Part shown: positions 16,722 through 25,789 of the stretch, piece by piece
Numbering within the stretch: the first letter of the stretch is position 1
Layout: each line of letters starts with the position of its first letter
Source: Pseudomonadota bacterium
Lineage (GTDB): Bacteria; Pseudomonadota; Alphaproteobacteria; Sphingomonadales; Sphingomonadaceae
Assembly (NCBI GenBank): GCA_023432995.1
Contig: JAEZES010000192.1
Location: 1 to 39,092, forward strand
Length of the DNA stretch: 39,092 nucleotides
Reading direction: 5' to 3'
Position numbers and translations under genes: made by a program
The notes under the pieces: model-generated
Told to the model about the DNA's origin: nothing
The model's database searches: none
The model's input: only the letters and a program-made list of their open reading frames with translations

Positions 16722-17122
16722 TCGGACTGCGCACGTCTTGCGCCGTAGCGCTTGCCATGGTGACGATCGCCGCATGCGACCGGTCCACGAGCACCAGTGA
16801 ACGACTCGCGGACGCTGGCAAGCGATGGGCATCGCTGCCGGACTCGTGTCTGGATTCGCCGGTCACCCACTACGAGGAGGTGCAGACCGATGCGTTCAGC
16901 GACGGCGAATTCTTCAAGCTGACCGTCGACACCGTGTGCGGCGACGAGTGGCGGATGTTGCTTAGCCGGCGACGGGATCTAGATTGCAGTGAAGACATGC
17001 CGGGGCTCGTCGAAGCCAATTTCTATGACTGCCTCGATGATCTGGTTCCTGGAGGCAGCCATACCCGGATCGCATTCCGTGACCCTGCGCATGCCGAGTT
17101 CCTGTGGGTGAACGTGCGATGA
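16718..17122 (+). CDS. Small putative lipoprotein, function unknown
   Basis: A 134-residue protein with an N-terminal hydrophobic stretch ending in a lipobox-like TIAAC at about residue 20. Five further Cys follow in the mature part, for example DSCLDSP, TVCGDEWR, LDCSEDM and FYDCLDD. The start is TTG at 16718, overlapping the ispA stop as TTGA, with GGAG 8 bases upstream. Its own stop overlaps the coaD ATG as ATGA. I do not recognise the family. The tight overlaps on both sides suggest it is really translated with ispA and coaD. A later start would lose the signal peptide. Confidence 0.65.
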   Translation: MIGLRTSCAVALAMVTIAACDRSTSTSERLADAGKRWASLPDSCLDSPVTHYEEVQTDAFSDGEFFKLTVDTVCGDEWRMLLSRRRDLDCSEDMPGLVEANFYDCLDDLVPGGSHTRIAFRDPAHAEFLWVNVR

Positions 17123-17631
17123 CCGAGCGCATCGGCCTCTACCCCGGCACGTTCGACCCGGTCACGCTCGGCCACGCCGACATCATCCGGCGCGGGGCCA
17201 AGCTGGTCGACCGGTTGATCATCGGGGTCACCACCAACCCCTCGAAGGACCCGATGTTCGCGCCCGACGAGCGGATCGAGATGGTCCGCGCCGAGGTCGC
17301 GCGCCAGGGGCTCGACAACGTCGAGGTCAGGGGGTTCGACGCATTGCTGATGAAGTTCGCCGAGAGCGTCGGTGCGAGCATGATCGTGCGCGGGCTGCGC
17401 GCGGTCGCCGACTTCGAGTACGAGTACCAGATGGCCGGGATGAACCAGCGGCTCAACGACCGGATCGAGACCGTCTTCCTGATGGCCGACGTCTCGCTGC
17501 AGCCGATCGCCGCCAGGCTGGTCAAGGAGATCGCGCTGTTCGGCGGCGACATCGGCCCGTTCGTCAGCCCCGCGGTGCGCGAGCAGGTCCTCGCCCGCGT
17601 CGCCGAAATCGGCAGGCGCGGCGAGCTGTAA
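17119..17631 (+). CDS. coaD: Pantetheine-phosphate adenylyltransferase
   Basis: CoaD transfers AMP from ATP to 4'-phosphopantetheine, the penultimate step of coenzyme A synthesis. The 170-residue length is typical. The nucleotidyltransferase motif YPGTFDPVTLGH is at residues 8-19 (TxGH at 16-19). GLRAVADFEYEYQMAGMN and the C-terminal FVSPAVREQV are family signatures. The ATG at 17119 overlaps the upstream gene's stop by four bases. An in-frame GTG slightly upstream is less likely. Confidence 0.95.
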   Translation: MTERIGLYPGTFDPVTLGHADIIRRGAKLVDRLIIGVTTNPSKDPMFAPDERIEMVRAEVARQGLDNVEVRGFDALLMKFAESVGASMIVRGLRAVADFEYEYQMAGMNQRLNDRIETVFLMADVSLQPIAARLVKEIALFGGDIGPFVSPAVREQVLARVAEIGRRGEL

Positions 17632-17698
17632 CCGTTCATTGAACTGTCAGCGCCTTGCCGGTAGGGGCATCGGCGCATTTCGAGGATTTGCCCTTCCG

Positions 17699-18379
17699 AT
17701 GACCTTTCGCCTGATTGCCGCGGCGCTTGCGCTTTCCCTTGTCGTGACTCCAGCCTCAGCCCAGGAAGACGCGACGGCCCCTGCGCCGGCGCCGATCCCG
17801 CTCGCGGTCAACGCCGACGTGACGCAGGACCTCGACAACATCCTCTACCTCGACTTGTCGAGCGGCCGGCGCGTCGCGATCCGGCTGATGCCGCAGTGGG
17901 CGCCGCAGCACGTCGAGCGGATCAAGACGCTGGCCCGCTCGGGGTTCTACGACGGGGTGATCTTCCACCGCGTGATCGACGGGTTCATGGCCCAGACGGG
18001 CGACCCGACCGGAACCGGCCGCGGCGGCTCGGAGCTGCCCGACCTCAACGCCGAGTTCAACGCCTTCCCGCACGTGCGCGGCACCGTGGCGATGGCCCGC
18101 GCGGCGGACGAGAACAGCGCCAACAGCCAGTTCTTCATCGTGTTCTACCCGCGCTTCTCGCTCGACCGGCGCTACACCAACTTCGGCCGCGTGATCGCCG
18201 GGATGGACGCGGTCGACGCGATCGAGCGCGGCGAACCGCCGGCCAACCCGACGCGGATCCTGCAGGCCTCGATCGCTGCCGACAACAAGCCGCAGCGGTT
18301 CCCGGCGCCCGAGGCGCCGGTGTCGCCGGTCTCGACCGAGATCACCCCGCTCGATCTCAGCAACCCGCTCGCCAACTGA
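17699..18379 (+). CDS. Exported cyclophilin-type peptidylprolyl isomerase
   Basis: A 226-residue protein with a signal peptide (MTFRLIAAALALSLVVTPAS, then AQ) and a cyclophilin domain from about residue 45 to 200. Family segments are visible: FYDGVIFHRVIDGFMAQTGD, GGSELPDLNAEFN and NSANSQFFIVF, followed by the FGRVIAGMDAVDAI strand. It should catalyse cis-trans isomerisation of prolyl bonds during protein folding in the periplasm. The ATG at 17699 is used because the signal peptide starts there. The tail after residue 200 is Pro-rich with no recognised domain. Queuosine gene queA follows after a REP-like palindrome pair. Confidence 0.92.
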   Translation: MTFRLIAAALALSLVVTPASAQEDATAPAPAPIPLAVNADVTQDLDNILYLDLSSGRRVAIRLMPQWAPQHVERIKTLARSGFYDGVIFHRVIDGFMAQTGDPTGTGRGGSELPDLNAEFNAFPHVRGTVAMARAADENSANSQFFIVFYPRFSLDRRYTNFGRVIAGMDAVDAIERGEPPANPTRILQASIAADNKPQRFPAPEAPVSPVSTEITPLDLSNPLAN

Positions 18380-18406
18380 TCGGCGCGGCATACGTCGCTC
18401 ACCCAG

Positions 18407-18485
18407 GTCATCCCGGCGAAAGCCGGGACCCCGCGCCACGAGCGCCGCGCCGGCCGAATGAGATGCCGGCTTTCGCCCGGATGAC
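18407..18485. repeat. Inverted pair of REP-like palindromes
   Basis: A copy of GTCATCCCGGCGAAAGCCGG at 18407 faces an inverted copy ending at 18485. Only a few bases differ between the two arms, with about 30 bases between them. The same unit occurs twice in direct orientation between ilvN and ilvC. The pair would form a long stem in mRNA and lies between the cyclophilin gene and queA. Confidence 0.85.
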
Positions 18486-18497
18486 GTAGGAAGAGCC

Positions 18498-19526
18498 ATG
18501 CGCGTCGACCTGTTCGACTTCGAGCTTCCGCCCGAGCGGATCGCGCTGCGCCCGGCACGGCCGCGCGACGCCGCGCGCTTGCTGGTGGTACGCGGTGACG
18601 GGCCGTTCGAGGACCTCTCGGTGCGCGACCTGCCCCGCCTGCTGCGCGCCGGCGACGTGCTGGTGTTCAACGATACGCGCGTCATCCCCGCGCAGCTCGA
18701 GGGCCGACGCGGCGAGGCGCGCGTTGGCGCGACGCTGCACAAGCGGATCGACCTCAGGCGCTGGCAGGCGTTCGTCCGCAACGCCAAGCGATTGCGCGAG
18801 GGCGATAGGGTGGAATTCCCTGCCGGGGTCACCGCCACTGCCGAGCAGCGCCACCCCGACGGCAGCTGGACGCTCGCTTTCGCCGGTGAAGAGCCGGTCG
18901 AGGTCCTGCTCGAGCGCGCCGGCCGCATGCCGCTGCCGCCGTACATCGCCGGCAAGCGCCCGGCCGACGAGGCCGACCGGGAGGATTACCAGACGATCTT
19001 CGCGCGTGAGGACGGCGCGGTCGCCGCGCCGACCGCGGCGCTGCATTTCACGCCCGGGCTGCTGGCTGCGCTCGACGAGGCGGGGATCGGCCGCGAAACG
19101 CTGACGCTGCACGTCGGCGCCGGGACGTTCCTGCCGGTCAAGGCCGACGACACGGCCGACCACGCGATGCACGCCGAATGGGGGCGGATCGACCCCGCCA
19201 CCGCCGACCGGCTCAACGCCGCGCGGGCGCGGGGAGGGCGGCTGATCGCGGTCGGCACGACCAGCTTGCGCCTGCTCGAGAGCGCCGCGACGGAGGACGG
19301 CCAGGTCCGCTCCTTCGCCGGCGACACGGCGATCTTCATCACTCCCGGCCACCGGTTCCGCGCGGTCGACGGGTTGATGACCAACTTCCACCTCCCGCGC
19401 TCGACGCTGTTCATGCTGGTCAGCGCGCTGATGGGTCTCGAGCGGATGCAGGCGGCCTACGCGCACGCGATCGCGCACCATTACCGTTTCTACAGCTACG
19501 GTGACGCATCGCTGCTGCTGCCGTGA
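18498..19526 (+). CDS. queA: S-adenosylmethionine:tRNA ribosyltransferase-isomerase
   Basis: QueA transfers and rearranges the ribosyl part of SAM onto preQ1 in tRNA, giving epoxyqueuosine. The 342-residue protein starts MRVDLFDFELPPERIALRPA. It shows VLVFNDTRVIPAQLEG, ADEADREDYQTIFA, HVGAGTFLPVKADD, and the C-terminal LMTNFHLPRSTLFMLVSALMG, all family landmarks. tgt, which inserts preQ1 into tRNA, lies about 2.8 kb downstream on the same strand. So two queuosine genes flank the ABC exporter and DUF481 genes. Confidence 0.96.
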   Translation: MRVDLFDFELPPERIALRPARPRDAARLLVVRGDGPFEDLSVRDLPRLLRAGDVLVFNDTRVIPAQLEGRRGEARVGATLHKRIDLRRWQAFVRNAKRLREGDRVEFPAGVTATAEQRHPDGSWTLAFAGEEPVEVLLERAGRMPLPPYIAGKRPADEADREDYQTIFAREDGAVAAPTAALHFTPGLLAALDEAGIGRETLTLHVGAGTFLPVKADDTADHAMHAEWGRIDPATADRLNAARARGGRLIAVGTTSLRLLESAATEDGQVRSFAGDTAIFITPGHRFRAVDGLMTNFHLPRSTLFMLVSALMGLERMQAAYAHAIAHHYRFYSYGDASLLLP

Positions 19527-19587
19527 AGCGGGCAGCACGCGGCCTCCGACCTTGCAATCCCTTCGCACGCCGCCATGTTGCGCCGCG

Positions 19588-20532
19588 GTGAGCGACGAGA
19601 TTCTCGACATCCGCAACCTGTCGAAGACCTACAAGGGCGGTACCGTCGCCCTCGCGGGCGTCGACCTGTCGATCCGCAAGGGCGAGATTTTCGCCCTGCT
19701 CGGGCCCAACGGCGCCGGCAAGACGACCCTGATCGGCGCGGTGTGCGGCCTGCTCAAGCCGAGCGGCGGAACGATCGAGGCTTTTGGGCTCGACGTCGAA
19801 CGCCACTGGCGGCAGGTCCGCCGCCGGATCGGCCTCGTGCCGCAGGAGCTGGCGTTCGACATGTTCGCCCGGGTCGAACACGCGGTGAACTATTCGCGCG
19901 GCATGTTCGGCTGCGCGCCCGATCCTGCGCGGATCGAGGAAGTGCTGCGCTCGCTGAGCCTGTGGGAAAAGCGCTCCTCCAAGATCATGGAGCTGTCCGG
20001 GGGCATGAAGCGCCGGGTGATGATCGCCAAGGCGCTCAGTCACGATCCTGAGCTGCTGTTCCTCGACGAGCCGACCGCCGGCGTCGACGTCGAACTGCGC
20101 CGCGACATGTGGAAGCAGATCGGCGCGCTGCGCGACAGGGGCACGACGGTCATCCTCACCACCCACTACATCGAGGAGGCGCAGGAGATGGCGGACCGGG
20201 TGGGGGTGATCAACAAGGGCAAGTTGCTGCTGGTCGACGACAAGGCCGCGATCATGGCCAAGCTCGGCAGCACCGAGGCGCGCATCACCCTTTCGCAGCC
20301 TCTTGCCGAACTGCCACCCGCGTTGTCGCGCTTCCCCGTCGCGCTCGAGGACGACGGACGCCGCCTGGTCTACCGCGGTGGCGACGGTACCGGGAGGGGC
20401 AAGCGCGAGGCGGCCGACCTGATCAAGACCCTGGTCGCCGAGCGCATCGCCTTCGAAGAGATCGACACCCGCGAATCGAGCCTCGAGGACATCTTCGTCG
20501 ACCTGGTCGAGCGCGGCGAGGTGCCGGCGTGA
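19588..20532 (+). CDS. ABC-2 type exporter, ATP-binding subunit
   Basis: A 314-residue ABC ATPase. Walker A is LLGPNGAGKTTL at about residues 38-49, the signature is ELSGGMKRRVMIAKAL, and Walker B is LLFLDEPTAGVD. The C-terminal 70 residues carry the extension typical of ABC-2 drug/antibiotic-type exporters, ending SSLEDIFVDLVERG. The start is taken as GTG at 19588, because similarity begins with SDEILDIRNLSKTYKGG. An ATG at 19575 is out of frame. The ribosome-binding site is weak. The stop overlaps the permease start as GTGA, so the two form one coupled transporter. The substrate is unknown. Confidence 0.92.
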   Translation: MSDEILDIRNLSKTYKGGTVALAGVDLSIRKGEIFALLGPNGAGKTTLIGAVCGLLKPSGGTIEAFGLDVERHWRQVRRRIGLVPQELAFDMFARVEHAVNYSRGMFGCAPDPARIEEVLRSLSLWEKRSSKIMELSGGMKRRVMIAKALSHDPELLFLDEPTAGVDVELRRDMWKQIGALRDRGTTVILTTHYIEEAQEMADRVGVINKGKLLLVDDKAAIMAKLGSTEARITLSQPLAELPPALSRFPVALEDDGRRLVYRGGDGTGRGKREAADLIKTLVAERIAFEEIDTRESSLEDIFVDLVERGEVPA

Positions 20533-21305
20533 ACGTCCCCGGGCTCAACCTGCGGGGCGCGATCGCGATCTTCCGCAACGAACTGGCGCGGTTCTTCCGC
20601 ACCGTGTTCGGATCGATCCTGTCGCCGGTGCTGACGACCTCGCTCTATTTCATCGTATTCGGCGCCGCCATGGGCAGCCGGATCGATAATATCGACGGCG
20701 TGCCATATGGGGCTTTCATCGTGCCCGGCCTGCTGATGCTGACGCTGCTCGGCGAAAGCACCTCGAACTCGAGTTTCGGGATCTACATGCCGCGCTTCAC
20801 CGGGGCGATCTACGAGCTGCTCAGCGCACCCGTGGGGACCGCGGAAACGCTGATCGGCTTCGTCGGCGCGGCGGCGATGAAGTCGCTGATCATCGCCGCG
20901 ATCATCCTCGCCACGGCGCTGTTGTTCGTCGACTACACGATCGCCCATCCTCTGCTCGCTGTGGGTTACATCATCCTCGTCGCCACCGCGTTCTCGCTGT
21001 TCGGGTTCATCCTCGGGCTGTGGGCCGACAGTTTCGAGAAGCTGTCGATCATCCCGATGCTGGTGCTGACCCCGCTGACGTTCCTCGGCGGCACCTTTTA
21101 TTCGATCCGCGATCTCGACGAGCCGTGGCAGACGCTCACCCAGTTCAACCCGGTGTTCTACCTGATCAACGGCCTGCGCTGGACCTTCACCGGCACGGCC
21201 GACGTGCCGATCGGACTCGCCTTCGGGATGACTCTGGGATTCGTCGCGCTGTGCATCGTGATCGTCGCGGTGATCTTCCGCACGGGGTGGCGGCTGCGCG
21301 GCTGA
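20529..21305 (+). CDS. ABC-2 type exporter, permease subunit
   Basis: A 258-residue membrane protein with about six hydrophobic segments, matching the ABC-2 membrane family. Family segments are ELARFFRTVFGSILSPVLTTSL, ESTSNSSFGIYM, LIGFVGAAAMKSLIIAA, and the conserved LTFLGGTFYSIRDL before the last helices. The arrangement with the ATPase gene upstream (4-base GTGA overlap) points to a dimeric exporter. The start is GTG at 20529. No substrate can be inferred from sequence. DUF481 follows 17 bases after the stop. Confidence 0.9.
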   Translation: MNVPGLNLRGAIAIFRNELARFFRTVFGSILSPVLTTSLYFIVFGAAMGSRIDNIDGVPYGAFIVPGLLMLTLLGESTSNSSFGIYMPRFTGAIYELLSAPVGTAETLIGFVGAAAMKSLIIAAIILATALLFVDYTIAHPLLAVGYIILVATAFSLFGFILGLWADSFEKLSIIPMLVLTPLTFLGGTFYSIRDLDEPWQTLTQFNPVFYLINGLRWTFTGTADVPIGLAFGMTLGFVALCIVIVAVIFRTGWRLRG

Positions 21306-21322
21306 CGCGTTAGCGTCGGCTC

Positions 21323-22270
21323 ATGATCTTGAAATTGGGTCCCTCGGCGCTGCTGCTCGGCGCCTGCGCCACGCCTGCCGCTGCCGAGCTGCCACAGCCG
21401 GTCCGGGCGATGATCGACGCCGCGATCGCCACCGGCGATCCGGCCAAGGTCGCCACCGTGGTCGACCTCGCACGCCAGACCAATCCCGACGATGCCGCGG
21501 AAATCGACGCCCTGCACGAGTCGTTCCGGGCCAGGCAGCGCGAGATCGCGGCCGCCGAAAGGGCTCGCCGGCAGGAGGAGATCCGCACCGCAGGCCTGTT
21601 CGGGAACTGGAGCGGCCGAGGGCAGGTCGGCGCGTTCCTGTCGAGCGGCAACAGCGAGACGAGCGGCGTCACGCTGTCTCTGGCGCTCGAACGGACCGGG
21701 ATCGACTGGCAGCACCGCCTGCGCGGCGGGATCGACTTCCAGCGCAGCAACGGCCGGACCTCGCGCGAACAGTACCTCGCAGCATGGGAGCCGCGTTACC
21801 AGGTCGGCAAGGCGATGTTCGCCTATGGCCTCGGGCAGTACGAAAGCGACCGCTTTCAGGGCTATTCCTCGCGCTACTCGGTGTCCGGCGGGGTCGGCTA
21901 CAAGGTCATCGACGAGCCGACCGCGCAGCTCTCGCTCAAGGCCGGTCCGGCCTGGCGGCGGACCGAGTTTCTCGACGGCACCGACGACAGCAGCTTTGGG
22001 GGCCTCGCAGGGGTCGACTTCGACTGGCAGCTGGCCAAGGCGCTCAAGCTGACCCAGGACGCCAATCTGGTCGCCGACGCGGGCGGCCAGGCGACCGCGC
22101 TGGTGACCTCGAACAACGTCAGCGCGCTGCTGTCGACCGGGCTCGAAGCCCAGGTCAGCAGCAAGGTCTCGACCCGACTGTCGTACACGATCGACTACGA
22201 CAGCAACCCGCCACCGGGCGCGGTCTCGACCGACACCATGACCCGCTTCACGCTCGTCTACGGCTTCTAA
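21323..22270 (+). CDS. DUF481 outer-membrane beta-barrel protein
   Basis: A 315-residue exported protein. The signal peptide (MILKLGPSALLLGACATPAA) is followed by a helical charged region (about residues 20-85) and then a DUF481 domain. The domain shows alternating aromatic and polar residues of a beta-barrel: GRGQVGAFLSSGNSETSGV, YEPSRYQVG-like strands (here WEPRYQVGKAMFAYGLGQYE), SGGVGYKVIDEP, and a terminal Phe (TLVYGF). The final aromatic residue is the BAM recognition signal. The function of DUF481 proteins is not established. It is adjacent to the ABC exporter, with 17 bases between stop and start, but any link is inferred. Confidence 0.85.
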   Translation: MILKLGPSALLLGACATPAAAELPQPVRAMIDAAIATGDPAKVATVVDLARQTNPDDAAEIDALHESFRARQREIAAAERARRQEEIRTAGLFGNWSGRGQVGAFLSSGNSETSGVTLSLALERTGIDWQHRLRGGIDFQRSNGRTSREQYLAAWEPRYQVGKAMFAYGLGQYESDRFQGYSSRYSVSGGVGYKVIDEPTAQLSLKAGPAWRRTEFLDGTDDSSFGGLAGVDFDWQLAKALKLTQDANLVADAGGQATALVTSNNVSALLSTGLEAQVSSKVSTRLSYTIDYDSNPPPGAVSTDTMTRFTLVYGF

Positions 22271-22307
22271 CCTTCCCGCGGCGGCGAACCGGCCCTAAGC
22301 GACGCCG

Positions 22308-23432
22308 ATGACTCGCTTCCGGTTCACCATCGACGCTCGCGACGGCAAGGCCCGCACCGGGCGCATCGTCATGCGCCGAGGGGGAATCCGCACGCCGGCG
22401 TTCATGCCGGTCGGCACGGCGGCGACGGTCAAGGCGATGAAGCCGGAGGCGGTGCGCGAGACCGGCGCCGACATCATCCTCGGCAACACCTATCACCTGA
22501 TGCTGCGTCCGGGCGCCGAACGCATCGCCGGCCTCGGCGGCCTGCACGAATTCATGAACTGGCCGCACCCGATCCTGACCGACAGCGGCGGCTACCAGGT
22601 TATGAGCCTCAGCGAGCTGCGCAAGCTGAGCGAGGACGGGGTCGAGTTCCGCAGCCACTTGGACGGCTCGAAGCACCTGCTGACGCCCGAGCGTTCGATC
22701 GAGATCCAACGCCTGCTCGGCTCGGACATCGTCATGGCGTTCGACGAGTGCCCGCGTACCGACCGCCCGCGCGCCGAGATCGCCGCCTCGATGGAACTGT
22801 CGATGCGTTGGGCCGGGCGCAGCCGCCAGGCATTCGACGCCGGCGGCGAGCACGCCGCGAACGCCGCGCTGTTCGGCATCCAGCAAGGCGCGCTCGACGA
22901 AGCTTTGCGTGAGCGTAGCGCCGAGGCGCTGCAGGAGATCGGTTTCGACGGCTACGCCATCGGCGGACTCGCCGTCGGCGAGGGGCAGGAGGCGATGTTC
23001 GCCACGCTCGACTTCGCCCCCGGACAACTGCCCGACGACGCCCCGCGCTACTTGATGGGCGTCGGCAAGCCCGATGACCTCGTCGGCGCGGTCGAGCGCG
23101 GGGTCGACATGTTCGACTGCGTGCTGCCGACCCGCTCGGGGCGCAACGGCCAGGCGTTCACCTGGGGCGGCCCGCTGAACCTGCGCAACGCGCGCCACGC
23201 CGAGGACTCCGGCCCGCTCGACGAGCGCTGCGCCTGCCCTACCTGTGCCCACTATTCGCGGGCCTACCTCCACCACCTGCACAAGTCCGGCGAGATCCTC
23301 GGCGCGATGCTCGTGACCGAGCACAACCTGTCGTTCTACCAGCAGTTGATGCAGGCGATGCGCGAGGCGATCGGGGCCGGGCGCTTCGCCGCGTTCGCGG
23401 CCGAGTTCCGCGGTGACTACCTGTCGCGCTGA
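22308..23432 (+). CDS. tgt: Queuine tRNA-guanine transglycosylase
   Basis: Tgt swaps guanine at position 34 of tRNAs with GUN anticodons for preQ1. The 374-residue protein contains GTAATVKAMKPEAVRETGAD, then ILTDSGGYQVMSL with the catalytic Asp. The MGVGKPDDLVGAVERGVDMF and CVLPTRSGRNGQAFTW segments are also family marks. The zinc site, CACPTCAHYSRAYLHHL, binds through three Cys and a His. It pairs functionally with queA upstream. Its 3' end overlaps the convergent small gene by 16 bases. Confidence 0.96.
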   Translation: MTRFRFTIDARDGKARTGRIVMRRGGIRTPAFMPVGTAATVKAMKPEAVRETGADIILGNTYHLMLRPGAERIAGLGGLHEFMNWPHPILTDSGGYQVMSLSELRKLSEDGVEFRSHLDGSKHLLTPERSIEIQRLLGSDIVMAFDECPRTDRPRAEIAASMELSMRWAGRSRQAFDAGGEHAANAALFGIQQGALDEALRERSAEALQEIGFDGYAIGGLAVGEGQEAMFATLDFAPGQLPDDAPRYLMGVGKPDDLVGAVERGVDMFDCVLPTRSGRNGQAFTWGGPLNLRNARHAEDSGPLDERCACPTCAHYSRAYLHHLHKSGEILGAMLVTEHNLSFYQQLMQAMREAIGAGRFAAFAAEFRGDYLSR

Positions 23433-23599
23433 ACGGGCACCACGGCGGTCTCAAGCCGCGTGCCGCGATAGGCCACGAAGCGGCCGCTGCGGGAGTCGAG
23501 GAAGCCGGCTCCGATGGCATTCGCGAAGCGCTGCGCGAGCCGCAGGTCGGTGTACCACTTGCCGACGCGATGGCGGGTCACGAAGCGGAATTTGGTCAT
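23417..23599 (-). CDS. Small conserved-looking protein, function unknown
   Basis: A 60-residue basic protein, MTKFRFVTRHRVGKWYTDLR, continuing LAQRFANAIGAGFLDSRSGR, then a short tail. I do not recognise a domain. The start at 23599 is preferred over one further upstream, which would run into a region that looks non-coding. The gene is convergent with tgt and shares 16 bases with its end. A standard codon pattern and lack of a competing gene support it, but length makes it uncertain. Confidence 0.5.
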   Translation of the reverse strand: MTKFRFVTRHRVGKWYTDLRLAQRFANAIGAGFLDSRSGRFVAYRGTRLETAVVPVQRDR

Positions 23600-23746
23600 T
23601 GCGAGCGGTGAATGCAGGCAAGCGCCGGCGGTTCCGCGGGACTGCATTTCGTCGCGCAGTGGCGCCTTGCTTACATCTGTTACGACTTGCATTCGCAGGC
23701 GGCGGGGGCCACTCTCCTGCGCACAGGGACTGAGGGACTGCTACCA

Positions 23747-25732
23747 ATGACGTTGCATCGTTACGCCGCCCGCGCGGGCGCGCTGGCCCTGGCGCTGTCG
23801 GCCGTTTCGGCCGGCGCCCAATCGACCGATCCGCTGGCGGCCAAGTTCGGCGCTCGCGAATCCGTCCGCGACATCGCCATTTCGCCCGAGGGCAAGCAGG
23901 TCATCATCGTCGCGCCGCGGCCGGACGGCGGCGAAAGTGCCGTGGTGGTCTCGCTCGCCGACGGCACCGCGGTTCCCGTGCTCGGGGCCAACGGCACGAC
24001 CGAGCAGATCACCGACTGCTACTTCGTGATCGAGACCCATGTCGTCTGCGAGCTCTACTTGCGCAAGGGCACCGGCCTCGACGTCGAGACCGCGACGCGC
24101 CTGGTGTCGGTCAGCGCCGACGGCAAGACGATGGAGCAGCTGACGGCCGAGATGCGCTCGAATGCGTTGTGGGACAGCTATTCGGGCGGGACAATCGTCG
24201 ATCTCAACGTCCCGGGTAAACCCAACTCGATCCTGCTGACGCGCTACTTCGCGCCAGAAGTGCAGTCGGGCCGGATCACGGCCAACGCCTCGTCCGGCCT
24301 CGCCGTCGAGGAAGTGGACATCGTCACGCTCGCGCGGCGCCGGGTCGAGGTCCCGCGCGAGACCGCGTTCGGCTACTATTCCGACGGTCACGGCAACATT
24401 CGCCTGATGGGCACGCAGCCGACGCGCGAGAGCGGCTACGCCAAGCGCGAGCTGACCTATTCGTACCGGCCGGTCGGCGGCAGCTGGACGCCGCTCAGCA
24501 CGGTGACCCTCGATGCGGGCATTTCGACCGGCTTCGAACCGGTCGCGATCGACCCGGCCGAAAACGTTGCGCTCGGCTTCGCCTCGCACAACGGGTTCCA
24601 GGGGCTGTTCCGCATGGCCCTCGACGGCAGCGGGACGACCTCGCTCGTGCTCGGCCGCAACGACACCGATGTCGACGGGCTGCTGCGCATCGGCCGCAAC
24701 CAGCGGATCGTCGGCGCGACCTTTGCCACCGAGCGGCGCGAGTTCGAGTATTTCGACCCCGAGTTGAAGCGCCTGTCGGCCTCGCTCGCCCGCGCGCTCG
24801 GCGGCAACAAGATCGTCAGCATCGTCGATTCGACCGCGGACGAAGGCAAGCTGGTGATCTTCGGCGGCAGCGACACCGATCCCGGCGCCTACTATCTCTA
24901 TGACAAGGGCACCCGGCAGCTCGCCCAGTTGTTCCCGGCGCGGCCGGAACTCGCCGGCGTCGCGCTCGGCGAGATGCGAGCGGTCCAGTATCCGGCATCG
25001 GACGGCACGATGGTCCCGGCCTACCTGACGCTGCCCGCCGGGAGCGACGGCAAGAACCTCCCCGCGATCGTCATGCCGCACGGCGGCCCACAGGCACGCG
25101 ACTACTGGGGGTTCGACTGGCTGTCGCAGTACTTCGCGTCGAAGGGATACGCCGTGCTGCAACCGAACTTCCGCGGCTCCGCCGGCATGGGCACCGCCTG
25201 GTTCGACAAGAACGGCTGGCAGGCCTGGGAAACCGCGGTCGGGGACGTCAACTCGGCCGGGCGTTGGCTGCAGGACCAGGGCATCGCGGCGCCGGGCAAG
25301 CTGGCCATCGTCGGCTGGTCGTACGGCGGCTACGCCGCCCTGCAGTCGCAGGTGCTCGATCCCGACCTGTTCAAGGCGGTGGTGGCAATCGCCCCGGTGA
25401 CCGACCTCGAGCGCTGGCGCGAGGAGTTCCGCAACCAGGCCAACTACCTGGTGATGGACAATTTCATCGGCCGCGGCCCGCACATCGCCGCCGGCTCGCC
25501 GGCGCGCCACGCGGCCTCGTTCAAGGCGCCGGTCCTGCTGTTCCACGGCGACGCCGACATCAACGTCGGGATGAGCGCCTCGCGGCTGATGGAATCCCGG
25601 CTCAAGGAAGCCGGCAAGCCGGTGACATACGTCGAGTTCCGCAATCTCGACCACCAGCTAGACAGCGCCGAAGCGCGCGGCCGGCTGCTGACCGAGAGCG
25701 ACCGGTTCCTGCGTCGCGCGCTGGGGCTTTGA
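23747..25732 (+). CDS. S9-family prolyl oligopeptidase-like serine peptidase
   Basis: A 661-residue exported peptidase. A signal peptide (MTLHRYAARAGALALALSAV, then SAGAQ) precedes an N-terminal beta-propeller-like region (residues about 30-400). The C-terminal alpha/beta-hydrolase domain carries VGWSYGGYAALQS with the nucleophile Ser at about residue 525. The acid is near residue 604 (FHGDADINV) and the His near residue 636 (NLDHQLDS). S9 enzymes cut short peptides, often after Pro or Ala. The ATG at 23747 is used because the signal peptide begins there. A hairpin with a T-rich tail follows the stop. Confidence 0.93.
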   Translation: MTLHRYAARAGALALALSAVSAGAQSTDPLAAKFGARESVRDIAISPEGKQVIIVAPRPDGGESAVVVSLADGTAVPVLGANGTTEQITDCYFVIETHVVCELYLRKGTGLDVETATRLVSVSADGKTMEQLTAEMRSNALWDSYSGGTIVDLNVPGKPNSILLTRYFAPEVQSGRITANASSGLAVEEVDIVTLARRRVEVPRETAFGYYSDGHGNIRLMGTQPTRESGYAKRELTYSYRPVGGSWTPLSTVTLDAGISTGFEPVAIDPAENVALGFASHNGFQGLFRMALDGSGTTSLVLGRNDTDVDGLLRIGRNQRIVGATFATERREFEYFDPELKRLSASLARALGGNKIVSIVDSTADEGKLVIFGGSDTDPGAYYLYDKGTRQLAQLFPARPELAGVALGEMRAVQYPASDGTMVPAYLTLPAGSDGKNLPAIVMPHGGPQARDYWGFDWLSQYFASKGYAVLQPNFRGSAGMGTAWFDKNGWQAWETAVGDVNSAGRWLQDQGIAAPGKLAIVGWSYGGYAALQSQVLDPDLFKAVVAIAPVTDLERWREEFRNQANYLVMDNFIGRGPHIAAGSPARHAASFKAPVLLFHGDADINVGMSASRLMESRLKEAGKPVTYVEFRNLDHQLDSAEARGRLLTESDRFLRRALGL

Positions 25733-25740
25733 ATCAGAAC

Positions 25741-25768
25741 GGGCGGCCCAGCCGGGCGGCCCTTCTTT
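25741..25768 (+). terminator. Probable intrinsic terminator after the S9 peptidase gene
   Basis: The 22-base hairpin GGGCGGCCC-AGCC-GGGCGGCCC (eight of nine pairs, one G-G mismatch) is followed by TTCTTT. It starts 9 bases after the S9 stop on the plus strand. The convergent rpsD stop is at 25790, so it can also limit read-through between the two genes. Confidence 0.65.
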
Positions 25769-25789
25769 CGTGGCCGATAGCGTCTGGCC

